Shown in pieces: positions 27,369-35,178 of a stretch of DNA of 64,000 bases. The notes beneath the pieces were generated by a model, which was not told the origin of the DNA, made no database searches, and saw nothing but the letters and a program-made list of their open reading frames with translations. Source of the DNA: Acidaminococcaceae bacterium (GTDB taxonomy: Bacteria; Bacillota; Negativicutes; Acidaminococcales; Acidaminococcaceae); NCBI GenBank assembly GCA_944390935.1, contig CALXRU010000001.1, forward strand, positions 62,001 through 126,000, in the 5' to 3' direction. The position numbers were made by a program, and so were the translations under genes. How positions within the stretch are numbered: position 1 is the first letter of the stretch; every line of letters begins with the position of its first letter.

Positions 27369-28744
27369 GAAACCCGATGCCGGAACAACCGGCTGACGTA
27401 AGAAATAAAAACTTTAAGGAAGTAGCCCTTGGCTACGACATGAAAACCGCCGTTGACGAAGCTGAACGCTGCCTGCATTGCCCCAAACCGCTGTGCGTAA
27501 CCGGCTGCCCCGTTAACGTGGAAATTCCAAACTTTATTGCCGCCGTTAAGGAAGGCAATATGGAAGAAGCCATTAAAATTTTAAAACGCAAAAACAGCCT
27601 GCCCGCCGTTTGCGGCCGCGTCTGCCCACAGGAAAACCAGTGCGAAAGCAAATGCGTGCTGGGCATTAAAGGGCAAAGCGTCGCAATCGGGCGCCTGGAA
27701 CGCTTTGTAGCGGATTATGCGCGCGAGCATGGCTTGGATAATGTAGATAACGAAAAAGCCGCTCCTAACGGCAAAAAAGTCGCTATCGTTGGCAGCGGCC
27801 CGTCCGGCCTTACCGCCGCAGGCGACCTTGCAAAAATGGGCTATGATGTAACGATTTTTGAAGCGCTGCATGCGCCCGGCGGCGTACTGATGTACGGTAT
27901 TCCGGAATTCCGCCTGCCGAAAGAAATCGTGCAGCACGAAATAGACTCGCTGAAAAAACTGGGCGTAAAAGTAATGGTAGACGCAGTTATCGGCCGCGTA
28001 TTCACCATTCAGGAGCTGTTTGAAGAAGAAGGCTTTGACGCTATCTATGTCGGCACCGGTGCAGGCCTGCCGCATTTTATGAATATCGAAGGCGAAAACC
28101 TCAACGGCGTATATTCCGCCAACGAATTTTTAACACGCGTTAACTTAATGCGCGCTTACCAGTTCCCGAAAGTTGCAACGCCTGTTTATGTAGGTAAAAA
28201 AGTTGCCGTTGTCGGCGCTGGCAACGTGGCAATGGACGCAGCGCGTACCGCCAAACGCCTCGGTGCGGAACAGGTTTACATTGTTTACCGCCGCAGCGAA
28301 GAAGAAATGCCGGCGCGTAAGGAAGAAATCGGCCACGCGCGCGAAGAAGGCATTGAACTGCGCCTTTTGAACAACCCGGTACGCATTTTAGGCAACGAAA
28401 AAGGCTGGGTAACCGGCATGGAATGCATTAAAATGGAATTGGGCGAACCCGACGCCAGCGGACGCCGCAGCCCGGTAGCCATTAAAGGCAGCGAATACGT
28501 GCTTGACGTTGACATGGTTGTTATGGCGATAGGGCAGGGGCCGAACCCGTTGTTAAAACAAACCACGCACGACCTTGAAACCAACAAGCGCGGCAACATC
28601 GTTGCGGATGAAAACGGCGCAACGTCCATCCCCGGCGTATTTGCGGGCGGCGACATCGTAACCGGCGCAGCCACCGTAATATCCGCTATGGGCGCAGGCA
28701 AAAAAGCCGCCCACGCCATTGACGAATACCTTAAAAATAAATAA
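27353..28744 (+). CDS. nfnB: NfnB-like large subunit (GltD/NADPH-dependent glutamate-synthase-like flavoprotein)
   Basis: The N-terminal two-cluster [4Fe-4S] domain has ERCLHCPKPLCVTGCPVNV and CGRVCPQENQCESKC; the FAD site is VAIVGSGPSGLTAAGDLAKMG and the NADPH site is VAVVGAGNVAMDAARTAKRLG. The end GGDIVTGAATVISAMGAGKKAA is typical. ATG 27353 has CGGAGGT 8 bp upstream and overlaps nfnA by 16 nt; an upstream TTG (27347) is less likely. It closes the SAM-salvage operon, just before a strong terminator. No large glutamate-synthase alpha gene is adjacent, supporting Nfn over GltBD. Confidence 0.9.
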   Translation: MRGGMRNPMPEQPADVRNKNFKEVALGYDMKTAVDEAERCLHCPKPLCVTGCPVNVEIPNFIAAVKEGNMEEAIKILKRKNSLPAVCGRVCPQENQCESKCVLGIKGQSVAIGRLERFVADYAREHGLDNVDNEKAAPNGKKVAIVGSGPSGLTAAGDLAKMGYDVTIFEALHAPGGVLMYGIPEFRLPKEIVQHEIDSLKKLGVKVMVDAVIGRVFTIQELFEEEGFDAIYVGTGAGLPHFMNIEGENLNGVYSANEFLTRVNLMRAYQFPKVATPVYVGKKVAVVGAGNVAMDAARTAKRLGAEQVYIVYRRSEEEMPARKEEIGHAREEGIELRLLNNPVRILGNEKGWVTGMECIKMELGEPDASGRRSPVAIKGSEYVLDVDMVVMAIGQGPNPLLKQTTHDLETNKRGNIVADENGATSIPGVFAGGDIVTGAATVISAMGAGKKAAHAIDEYLKNK

Positions 28745-28757
28745 TTTGCTGTAAAAC

Positions 28758-28797
28758 AAAATGGTTTACCTGTTGATTTTCAGGTAAACCATTTTTA
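28758..28797 (+). terminator. Terminator of the salvage/nfn operon
   Basis: A perfect 15-bp stem, AAAATGGTTTACCTG (28758-28772) with CAGGTAAACCATTTT (28781-28795), in an A...T frame that can act in both directions, here also for the convergent AbiTii gene. Confidence 0.93.
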
Positions 28798-28827
28798 TGT
28801 TTATAATAAAAAATTATTACTATAAAA

Positions 28828-29478
28828 TTAATTTTTATTTGTTATTTGAGTCGAACCTAATGTATTTTGCTGTATTTGTGAATTTTCAACATTACCTGAA
28901 ATATTAATATAATAATTTTTAATTTCAGGTGTAGCACTTGCTATTTCTTTTTCTTTTATTGAAAAATTTATATTATCACCAGTTATACCTTTATCTGATA
29001 ATAATAATCCCCAATTTAATATTTCGTTTTTAACCATTTCAATAACATCTAAAATTGAACTTCTGTCGATAATTAAATATGTTTCCATCTGTAAAGATGG
29101 ATTATGTTTCCAGAATTCATTTAATACCTCTGGCGCAAATGACATCATTAAAATACCCTTTTCTTTACTAATTAAATCCAAACATTTTGGAATGGAGTCA
29201 GCTATTTTTCTTGTAGAAAAATAAAGTTCTGATTCAAGTGAATCAAAAATCATAGGACACCATCCATGAAAAGGATTAAAAAATTTTACTGTTCCTTTTA
29301 TATTTCTGTATTCCGGTATTAATTCATTTCCTTTGTATCCTTCAAGTTCATTTTTTATCCATTTTTCAGTTTCTTTTAAATCTAATTTGTGACTAATTAT
29401 TAAAGATTTTCTTAAGATAGAGACAACATCACAGTTAGGATTACTAACTTCTTTTAGCAAATCGTCAATTAAACTCAT
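28828..29478 (-). CDS. AbiTii-domain protein (putative phage-defence/abortive-infection protein)
   Basis: The N-terminal ~90 residues match what I know of the AbiTii domain: an LLRKSLIISHKL-like helix, ETEKWIKNELEGY, PEYRNIKG and FNPFHGWCPMIFD. The rest is less distinctive. The C-terminus (191-211) is a beta-like, Asn/Gln-rich motif, I-x-I-x-G...IQQ....S-x-Q, repeated in register in the divergently numbered partner encoded just upstream. AAAGGAGG precedes the ATG. Base composition is strongly AT-rich and codon use differs from all flanking genes, a sign of recent transfer. The biochemical activity is unknown; a defence role is inferred from the domain name and from the neighbouring restriction system. 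Confidence 0.75.
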   Translation of the reverse strand: MSLIDDLLKEVSNPNCDVVSILRKSLIISHKLDLKETEKWIKNELEGYKGNELIPEYRNIKGTVKFFNPFHGWCPMIFDSLESELYFSTRKIADSIPKCLDLISKEKGILMMSFAPEVLNEFWKHNPSLQMETYLIIDRSSILDVIEMVKNEILNWGLLLSDKGITGDNINFSIKEKEIASATPEIKNYYINISGNVENSQIQQNTLGSTQITNKN

Positions 29479-29496
29479 TTGTTCCTCCTTTTATCA

Positions 29497-29847
29497 TTAA
29501 GATAGTTGTGATAATAATGCATAAATCCCTGAAGAAATGACACCTGTTGCAATATCGCTACAAGAATTTTTTAATTTCGCTATATAGCTTTTTACTTTTG
29601 ATGGTTCTTCCTTTTCTTTAACTAATGCTATGGTTTTATCTAATAAACTCTTAAAATCTTCTGCTGTTATATCAAATTCATTGGCAAATTCATCAGTAGA
29701 TGTATAGGTTTTTATTTTATTAAGAGTTTGTAAAATTTTATTATAGTCTAAACTTTCAATATTGATACTTTGAACAGAATTCTGATTCCCCTGTTGAATA
29801 ATCGTTTGATTAGTTGTACCTTTAATTATTATAGTATTATTGTTCAT
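29497..29847 (-). CDS. Small protein paired with the AbiTii gene; unknown function
   Basis: A 116-residue protein I do not recognise. The N-terminus (residues 6-26) carries I-x-I-x-G...IQQ....S-x-Q, the same motif at the same spacing as the C-terminus of the AbiTii protein. The middle is helical and charged (about 32-92, EFANEFDITAEDFKSLLDKT), and the C-terminal ~20 residues are small and hydrophobic (IATGVISSGIYALLSQL), possibly membrane-contacting. AGGTGA lies 5 bp before the ATG. It is 18 bp upstream of the AbiTii gene on the same strand, so the two form an operon. It is as AT-rich as its partner. Confidence 0.65.
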   Translation of the reverse strand: MNNNTIIIKGTTNQTIIQQGNQNSVQSINIESLDYNKILQTLNKIKTYTSTDEFANEFDITAEDFKSLLDKTIALVKEKEEPSKVKSYIAKLKNSCSDIATGVISSGIYALLSQLS

Positions 29848-29914
29848 TATATCACCTCAAAACATTTCACTAATTTCATTATACTACAATTACATAATTA
29901 TTTTATATATAAAT

Positions 29915-29944
29915 TTGTAAATTCAGGCAATTTACCTGTATAAT
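29915..29944 (+). promoter_or_regulatory. Promoter of the type III restriction-modification operon
   Basis: TTGTAA (29915-29920), 18 bp, TATAAT (29939-29944), 45 bp before mod. The 142-bp gap also holds a reverse-strand TATAAT (complement of 29879-29884) that could drive the divergent AbiTii pair; its -35 box is poor. Confidence 0.6.
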
Positions 29945-29989
29945 ATAAAGGTAAACTGCTTTTAATTTATAGGTAAAGGATTGAAACTA

Positions 29990-31750
29990 ATGGCTAATAA
30001 ACTGGAACTTACATGGTACGGTAAAGAGAATGAACCCAAAATAGAACCGCGCCTGCTGATTGAAAATAAAGAACTTTCCAATACAGAAAATGACCCGCAA
30101 ACTGAAAATATGCTTATACACGGCGATAATTTGCTGGCACTGAAAGCATTGGAAAATAAATATGCCGGTAAGGTAAAGTGCATTTATATCGATCCTCCGT
30201 ATAATACTGGCAGCGCTTTTGAACATTACGATGATAATTTAGAACATAGCCAATGGTTAAGTTTGATGAAACCAAGGCTTGAATTATTAAAAAATTTATT
30301 ATGTGATAATGGTTGTATTTTTTTACAAATTGATGATGAAGAACAAGCTTATTTGAAAGTGTTATGTGACGAAGTATTTGGACGTAATAATTTTGTGAAT
30401 ATGATTTCAGTAAACATGAAAAATACTGCTGGTGCCTCTGGTGGTGGAGAAGATAAAAGATTAAAAAAGAATTGTGAATATATTTTAATATACTCAAAGA
30501 ATTATAACTATTTTGAAAATTTTAATCCAATATTTGAATATACAGAAATGATAAAAGTTGTAGAAGATTACCGAAAACAAAATAAAACATGGCATTATAA
30601 TTCTATATTAATTGACGCAGGTAAAAAATTTTATATTGGCTCAACTGAAACAGGTAACGGTAGTGAAATAAAAGTATATGTTAGAAAAAATCCTATTATA
30701 AAATCTATTAAGCAAACAATGAAAGAAGAAAATCTTACAGAAGAAGAAGTATATTATAAGTATTCTAATTTTATTTTTGAAGCAAAAGATGCACAAACAT
30801 CTATTAGAGACAGAGTAATAAATGCAAAAACTAATTTTAAAATCATAGATGATTTAGTTTCGATAGAATATGTACCAACAACAGGGAAAAACAAAGGAAA
30901 AATTTATGAACAATTTTATAAAGGTAATAAATGCAGATTATTAGCATGGTTAAAAGATATAGGTGAAATTAGAAACAGTATTTTATATAAAAAAGATTTA
31001 CAAGGAACTTATTGGGATTTAACTGCACAAATAAATAATGTAACTAAAGAAGGAACTGTTATTTTCCCTAACGGAAAAAAGCCAGAAGAATTAATTAAAC
31101 GTATTATTTACATGTCTACAACAAACCCCAGCGACCTTGTACTCGACAGCTTTCTTGGTAGTGGCACAACCGCAGCAGTAGCACATAAAATGGGGCGTAA
31201 ATGGATTGGTATTGAAATGGGCGACCATGCATACACCCATTGCAAAGTGCGCCTTGATAAAGTTATCAGCGGCGAAGATAAGGGCGGCATAACAAAAGCT
31301 GCCAACTGGCAGGGTGGGGGCGGCTACCGTTTTTACGAACTGGCACCGTCCTTAATCAACGAGGACGCTTTCGGCGAATACATAATCAATAAAGATTACA
31401 ATGCTGATATGCTGGCAGCCGCAGTTGCCCTGCACGAAGGTTTTACTTATAACCCTTCGGAAGAAACCTTTTGGAAGCAATCAACCGGCAGCGAAAACAG
31501 CTATTTGTTTGTTACAACAAAACATGTAACAACAGCATACTTGCAGGCTATTGCCGATACCATGCAGGAAGGCGAATATTTAATTATCGCCTGCAAATCT
31601 TTTGATAAAACTGCTGAAAACGCCTTTAAAAACATAGTTGTTAAAAAGATACCGCAAATGCTGTTAAGCCGCTGCGAGTTCAACAAAGATAATTATAATT
31701 TAAATATTGTTCATCCGCCTGTATATGATGAGGTTGAAGATGATGACTAA
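29990..31750 (+). CDS. mod: Type III restriction-modification system, DNA adenine methyltransferase subunit
   Basis: Beta-class N6-adenine methyltransferase that gives the type III complex its sequence recognition. Motif IV is YIDPPYNTGSAF (about residues 66-77); the target-recognition region lies between about residues 85 and 365; motif I, DSFLGSGTTAAVAHKMGRKWIGIE, follows. ATG 29990 has AAAGGA 9 bp upstream; TTG 29981 abuts it and is rejected. The ends have the base composition of the genome, while the recognition region (about 30.24-31.09 kb) is markedly AT-rich, as if exchanged as a block. The stop overlaps res. No simple-sequence repeat for phase variation is visible. Confidence 0.93.
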   Translation: MANKLELTWYGKENEPKIEPRLLIENKELSNTENDPQTENMLIHGDNLLALKALENKYAGKVKCIYIDPPYNTGSAFEHYDDNLEHSQWLSLMKPRLELLKNLLCDNGCIFLQIDDEEQAYLKVLCDEVFGRNNFVNMISVNMKNTAGASGGGEDKRLKKNCEYILIYSKNYNYFENFNPIFEYTEMIKVVEDYRKQNKTWHYNSILIDAGKKFYIGSTETGNGSEIKVYVRKNPIIKSIKQTMKEENLTEEEVYYKYSNFIFEAKDAQTSIRDRVINAKTNFKIIDDLVSIEYVPTTGKNKGKIYEQFYKGNKCRLLAWLKDIGEIRNSILYKKDLQGTYWDLTAQINNVTKEGTVIFPNGKKPEELIKRIIYMSTTNPSDLVLDSFLGSGTTAAVAHKMGRKWIGIEMGDHAYTHCKVRLDKVISGEDKGGITKAANWQGGGGYRFYELAPSLINEDAFGEYIINKDYNADMLAAAVALHEGFTYNPSEETFWKQSTGSENSYLFVTTKHVTTAYLQAIADTMQEGEYLIIACKSFDKTAENAFKNIVVKKIPQMLLSRCEFNKDNYNLNIVHPPVYDEVEDDD

Positions 31751-34415
31751 AGCCGATTTTTTTAAATATACAACTGAATATATCAGCGGCGTACTTTCGC
31801 TGCGTAAACCGCAAAGCGAATCGCTGAAAATTTTAGATAATATCGTTAAAAGCGTTAACTTAAACAAAAATGCTGATATAAGCAGCAATTTAAGCATTGT
31901 AAACAGCTTGTACCCAATCTGCACCAGCTTTGAAAGGGATTTTATGTCCCTGACTTTCGCGCTGGCAACCGGTGTAGGCAAAACAAGGCTGATGGGTGCA
32001 TTTATTGCTTATTTATATACGCAGCATAATATCCGCAACTTTTTTGTGGTTGCGCCGGGCACTACGGTTTACGAAAAATTAAAACAGGATTTGGGCAACC
32101 CTGCTAACCCCAAATATGTGTTTAAGGGCTTGGGTTGTTTCAGCAGTACGCCTTATATCATTGCCGATGATGATTACCGCGATAAAAGCATTAAGCTTGA
32201 TGTAAACGATATTAACATTTTTGTTTTCAACATTGATAAATTCAACAAAGAAGAAAGCAAAATGCGTTCTATCAATGAATATCTCGGTCAATCGTTTTAT
32301 GATGAACTGGCTGCGCTTGACGACCTTGTAATTATCATGGACGAATCGCACCATTATCGCGCTAAACGCGGTGCAGCAGCTTTAAATGACCTGCACCCCC
32401 TTATGGGGCTGGAGCTTACCGCCACGCCGTATGTAAAAAGCGGTACGCGGCAGGTAAATTTTAAAAACGTAGTTTATGAATATCCGCTGTCGGCGGCTAT
32501 CGCTGACGGTTATACCCGCACGCCTAAAGCAATGACGCGCCGTGATGTAAATTTTTATAATTTCGGCGATGAAGAAACTGATATTTTAATGCTGCAAGAT
32601 GGGCTTTTATCGCATGAAAGAATTAAAGAAGAATTAAAAGCCTATGCCGAAAATAATGGTTTACCTGTTGTTAAACCCTTTATGCTTGTTGTTTGCAAAG
32701 ATACCGAACACGCAAAATGGGTGGAGGATTATATTAAATCAGATGCTTTTGGCAATGGTGCATATAAAAATAAGGTTATAACCGTTCATTCCAAGCAGAG
32801 TGGGGCAGAGAGCGAAGCTAATTTAAGCCTTCTGCTTTCGGTTGAAAGCCCAGAAAATCCGGTAGAAATTGTTATTCATGTCAACATGCTTAAAGAAGGT
32901 TGGGATGTTAACAACCTTTATACCATTGTGCCTTTACGCACGGCAGCTTCTAAAATCCTGCGCGAGCAAATGGTTGGGCGAGGGTTAAGGCTGCCTTACG
33001 GCAAACGAACTGGCAACGAGGTAGTTGATACTGTTGTTTTAACGGCGCACAGAAATTTTAACGATATTTTAGAAGAAGCTAAACGCGGCGATTCTATTTT
33101 TAAAGCCGGTAATGTTATTTACGTTGAAACAATCGAAAAACAGCATACGGAAGCGGCACAAATTGCTTTGATTGAAACAACAGATGAAGAAACGGAAGCT
33201 GTTTGTGAGAAACTTGATTTGCCGAAAAATACAAAGACATACGATTTTGTAGACGATATAAAATTTGACATAATTGAAGCAATGTCAGGTTTCTTAACCT
33301 ATTCACAAAAAGCTAAAACAGAAGAAAGCAAAACTTATAAATCTGTAAAAGAAAAAATTGTTAATAATATTGTACAAAAAGCCAAAGAAAATAAAGACCT
33401 TGGCGAGCATTTTATGGAAAATGCCCATCCTTTGGCTGCATGGGTTGATAAAAAAGTTGATGAAGTTAAAAAGAAAATGCAGGAGAAGTTTATTCCTATT
33501 CCGCAAATTAAAGTTTCAGACAGCGGAACGCAGGAATACTGCTTTACTGATTTTGACCTTGATGTAAACGCTTTTAAACGTTTTACGCCTATTGACAATG
33601 AAATACTTATCCAAAGCCTTACAGACCCGACAGAAATAAAACTTGTTAAAGGCAAAGCTATTGATTTTGGCGGATATAATCCGCTTAAGAAGGTACTGAA
33701 CTTTTTGCGTGAAAAGCCTGAAATTGATTATGAAAAATGTTCAGACCTTTTATTTAAACTTATCAGCCAGTGCTGTGCTTATTTGCAAACAAAGCACGGC
33801 GAAAACGGGTTGCATAACATTGTTATGATGTATAAACGCGATATAGCAGAAACAATTTACAAACAAATGATGCAGCATTTTTATTGTGACGACGGTTTGA
33901 TTGCTGATGAGGTTATGAGCGGGCGTGATTACAATTTGCGCCCGAACTATACACACACTAAAAGGTTGGATTTGTATGATAGTTTTGAAGCAGGAAAGGT
34001 AAAAAGTATTTTGTTTACCGGCATAAAAAAAGGCGTGTTTGCAACTGCCGGTTTTGACAGCGCCCCGGAAGTTTATTTTGCACGCTTATTGGAGCGCGAC
34101 GCTGATGTTAAAAACTGGCTGCGTCCATCTGCCAAAGAGTTCAATTTAACTTATAACAACGGCAGGCAGTACGAACCGGACTTTGTTGTGGAAACAGACG
34201 ATTTAATTTATCTGACGGAAGTAAAAGGCGAAGATAAATTAAATGACCCTGATGTTATCGCCAAGAAGAAAACCGGTATCCGTTATTGCCGTATTGTTTC
34301 CGACTGGTCTAAAGCCAACGGTTATAAAGAATGGCGGTATTTGTTCATACCTTCACAGCAGATACATTCAAATTCTACTTTTAAAACACTGGCAAAACAG
34401 TTTACTGAAGAATAA
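31740..34415 (+). CDS. res: Type III restriction-modification system, restriction/helicase subunit
   Basis: Superfamily 2 helicase-nuclease that translocates or diffuses along DNA and cuts when two unmethylated sites are encountered. Walker A is ATGVGKTRLMG, the DEAD-like box is IIMDESHHYR, and helicase motifs V-VI are HVNMLKEGWDVNNLY and EQMVGRGLRLPYG. The C-terminal PD-(D/E)xK nuclease is YEPDFVVETDDLIYLTEVKG. About 891 residues, a normal size. The start is ATG 31740 or 31743 inside the end of mod; TTG 31707 is too far into mod. The gene appears intact, so with mod the system should be active. Confidence 0.93.
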   Translation: MMTKADFFKYTTEYISGVLSLRKPQSESLKILDNIVKSVNLNKNADISSNLSIVNSLYPICTSFERDFMSLTFALATGVGKTRLMGAFIAYLYTQHNIRNFFVVAPGTTVYEKLKQDLGNPANPKYVFKGLGCFSSTPYIIADDDYRDKSIKLDVNDINIFVFNIDKFNKEESKMRSINEYLGQSFYDELAALDDLVIIMDESHHYRAKRGAAALNDLHPLMGLELTATPYVKSGTRQVNFKNVVYEYPLSAAIADGYTRTPKAMTRRDVNFYNFGDEETDILMLQDGLLSHERIKEELKAYAENNGLPVVKPFMLVVCKDTEHAKWVEDYIKSDAFGNGAYKNKVITVHSKQSGAESEANLSLLLSVESPENPVEIVIHVNMLKEGWDVNNLYTIVPLRTAASKILREQMVGRGLRLPYGKRTGNEVVDTVVLTAHRNFNDILEEAKRGDSIFKAGNVIYVETIEKQHTEAAQIALIETTDEETEAVCEKLDLPKNTKTYDFVDDIKFDIIEAMSGFLTYSQKAKTEESKTYKSVKEKIVNNIVQKAKENKDLGEHFMENAHPLAAWVDKKVDEVKKKMQEKFIPIPQIKVSDSGTQEYCFTDFDLDVNAFKRFTPIDNEILIQSLTDPTEIKLVKGKAIDFGGYNPLKKVLNFLREKPEIDYEKCSDLLFKLISQCCAYLQTKHGENGLHNIVMMYKRDIAETIYKQMMQHFYCDDGLIADEVMSGRDYNLRPNYTHTKRLDLYDSFEAGKVKSILFTGIKKGVFATAGFDSAPEVYFARLLERDADVKNWLRPSAKEFNLTYNNGRQYEPDFVVETDDLIYLTEVKGEDKLNDPDVIAKKKTGIRYCRIVSDWSKANGYKEWRYLFIPSQQIHSNSTFKTLAKQFTEE

Positions 34416-34422
34416 TTTTCAC

Positions 34423-34459
34423 GCAGCCTGCTTTAAACGGCGGGCTGCTTTTTATTTTG
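34423..34459 (+). terminator. Terminator of mod-res
   Basis: GCAGCCTGC (34423-34431) pairs with GCGGGCTGC (34440-34448), one G-U, followed by TTTTTATTTTGT. Confidence 0.88.
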
Positions 34460-34493
34460 TAAAAATTTTTGATGGCGGGCATAGGATATTGGT

Positions 34494-34505
34494 ATTGTAT
34501 ACAAT
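34494..34505 (+). promoter_or_regulatory. Palindromic operator candidate upstream of pduL
   Basis: A perfect 12-bp palindrome, ATTGTATACAAT, ends 9 bp before the -35 box of the pduL promoter. The TTGTATACAA core resembles operators of GntR-family regulators. No regulator gene is adjacent. Confidence 0.5.
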
Positions 34506-34514
34506 AGAAAGTAA

Positions 34515-34544
34515 ATGACAAGGGGCATAAATTTGTTGTATAAT
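34515..34544 (+). promoter_or_regulatory. Promoter of pduL
   Basis: ATGACA (34515-34520), 18 bp, TATAAT (34539-34544), 46 bp before the start codon. Confidence 0.7.
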
Positions 34545-34590
34545 ATTATCGAAAAAGTGTAAAATTTTTTATGATTATGAGGTGAAGTAT

Positions 34591-35166
34591 ATGCGTTTTA
34601 AATTAAGAATGGGCGTTTCCGGACGTCATTGCCATTTAAAAAGAGAAGATATGGATATTTTGTTCGGCTTCGGCAGTGAGCTGCATCCGCTTAAACCGAT
34701 TGTTCAGCCGGGCCAGTTTACCAGCGAAGAATGTGTATACCTTGAAACCGATAAAGGCAAAATGAAACTGCGCGTTATCGGGCCGCTGCGTCCCTATACG
34801 CAGGTGGAGCTTGCCAAAACCGATGCCCGCACGCTTGGCATTAACCCGCCGATTTGCTTCTCCGGTTATCTGGACGGCTCTTTGGGCGGCAGGCTGGTCG
34901 GTCCCAAGGGCGAAGTTGTTTTGAAGGAAGGCATTATGCTGGTTCAGCGCCACATTCACCTGTGCCCTGAAACCGCTGCCAAATACCATTTGAAAAACCA
35001 TGACATTGTTGCGATGGAAACCACCGGCGCGCGTGCCCTGCGTTTTGAGCATGTTTATGTGCGTACCGGCCCGGACCATGCCGACGAAATTCATATCGAC
35101 ACCGACGAGGGCAATGCTTGCGGGCTTGAAAACGGCGCTCTTGTCGATATCGTAACCAAATATTGA
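34591..35166 (+). CDS. pduL: PduL-type phosphate acyltransferase
   Basis: Interconverts acyl-CoA and acyl phosphate (propanoyl or acetyl). Both PduL repeats are visible: VSGRHCHLKREDMDILFG near the N-terminus and VQRHIHLCPETAAKYHLKN in the second half, each with zinc-ligand His, plus LRVIGPLRPYTQVE. ATG 34591 is preceded by GAGGTGAAG; the frame also opens at GTG 34582, which is inside that ribosome binding site. No microcompartment genes surround it, and there is no encapsulation peptide obvious at the start (it begins directly with MRFKLRMGVSG), so it is probably the cytosolic phosphotransacylase for acetate/propionate formation. Confidence 0.92.
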   Translation: MRFKLRMGVSGRHCHLKREDMDILFGFGSELHPLKPIVQPGQFTSEECVYLETDKGKMKLRVIGPLRPYTQVELAKTDARTLGINPPICFSGYLDGSLGGRLVGPKGEVVLKEGIMLVQRHIHLCPETAAKYHLKNHDIVAMETTGARALRFEHVYVRTGPDHADEIHIDTDEGNACGLENGALVDIVTKY

Positions 35167-35178
35167 TGAGGCGTTAAA

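Noticed and set aside
28828-29847. Classical toxin-antitoxin pair
   Set aside because: The domain is AbiTii-like, the partner has no known antitoxin or DNA-binding fold, and no autoregulatory palindrome is seen; an abortive-infection type module fits better but remains unproven.
29990-31750. Phase-variable mod gene (phasevarion)
   Set aside because: I looked for simple-sequence repeats in and before the frame and found none long enough to slip.
28745-34580. Mobile element carrying the defence genes
   Set aside because: No integrase, transposase, terminal repeat or tRNA attachment site was found at either border.
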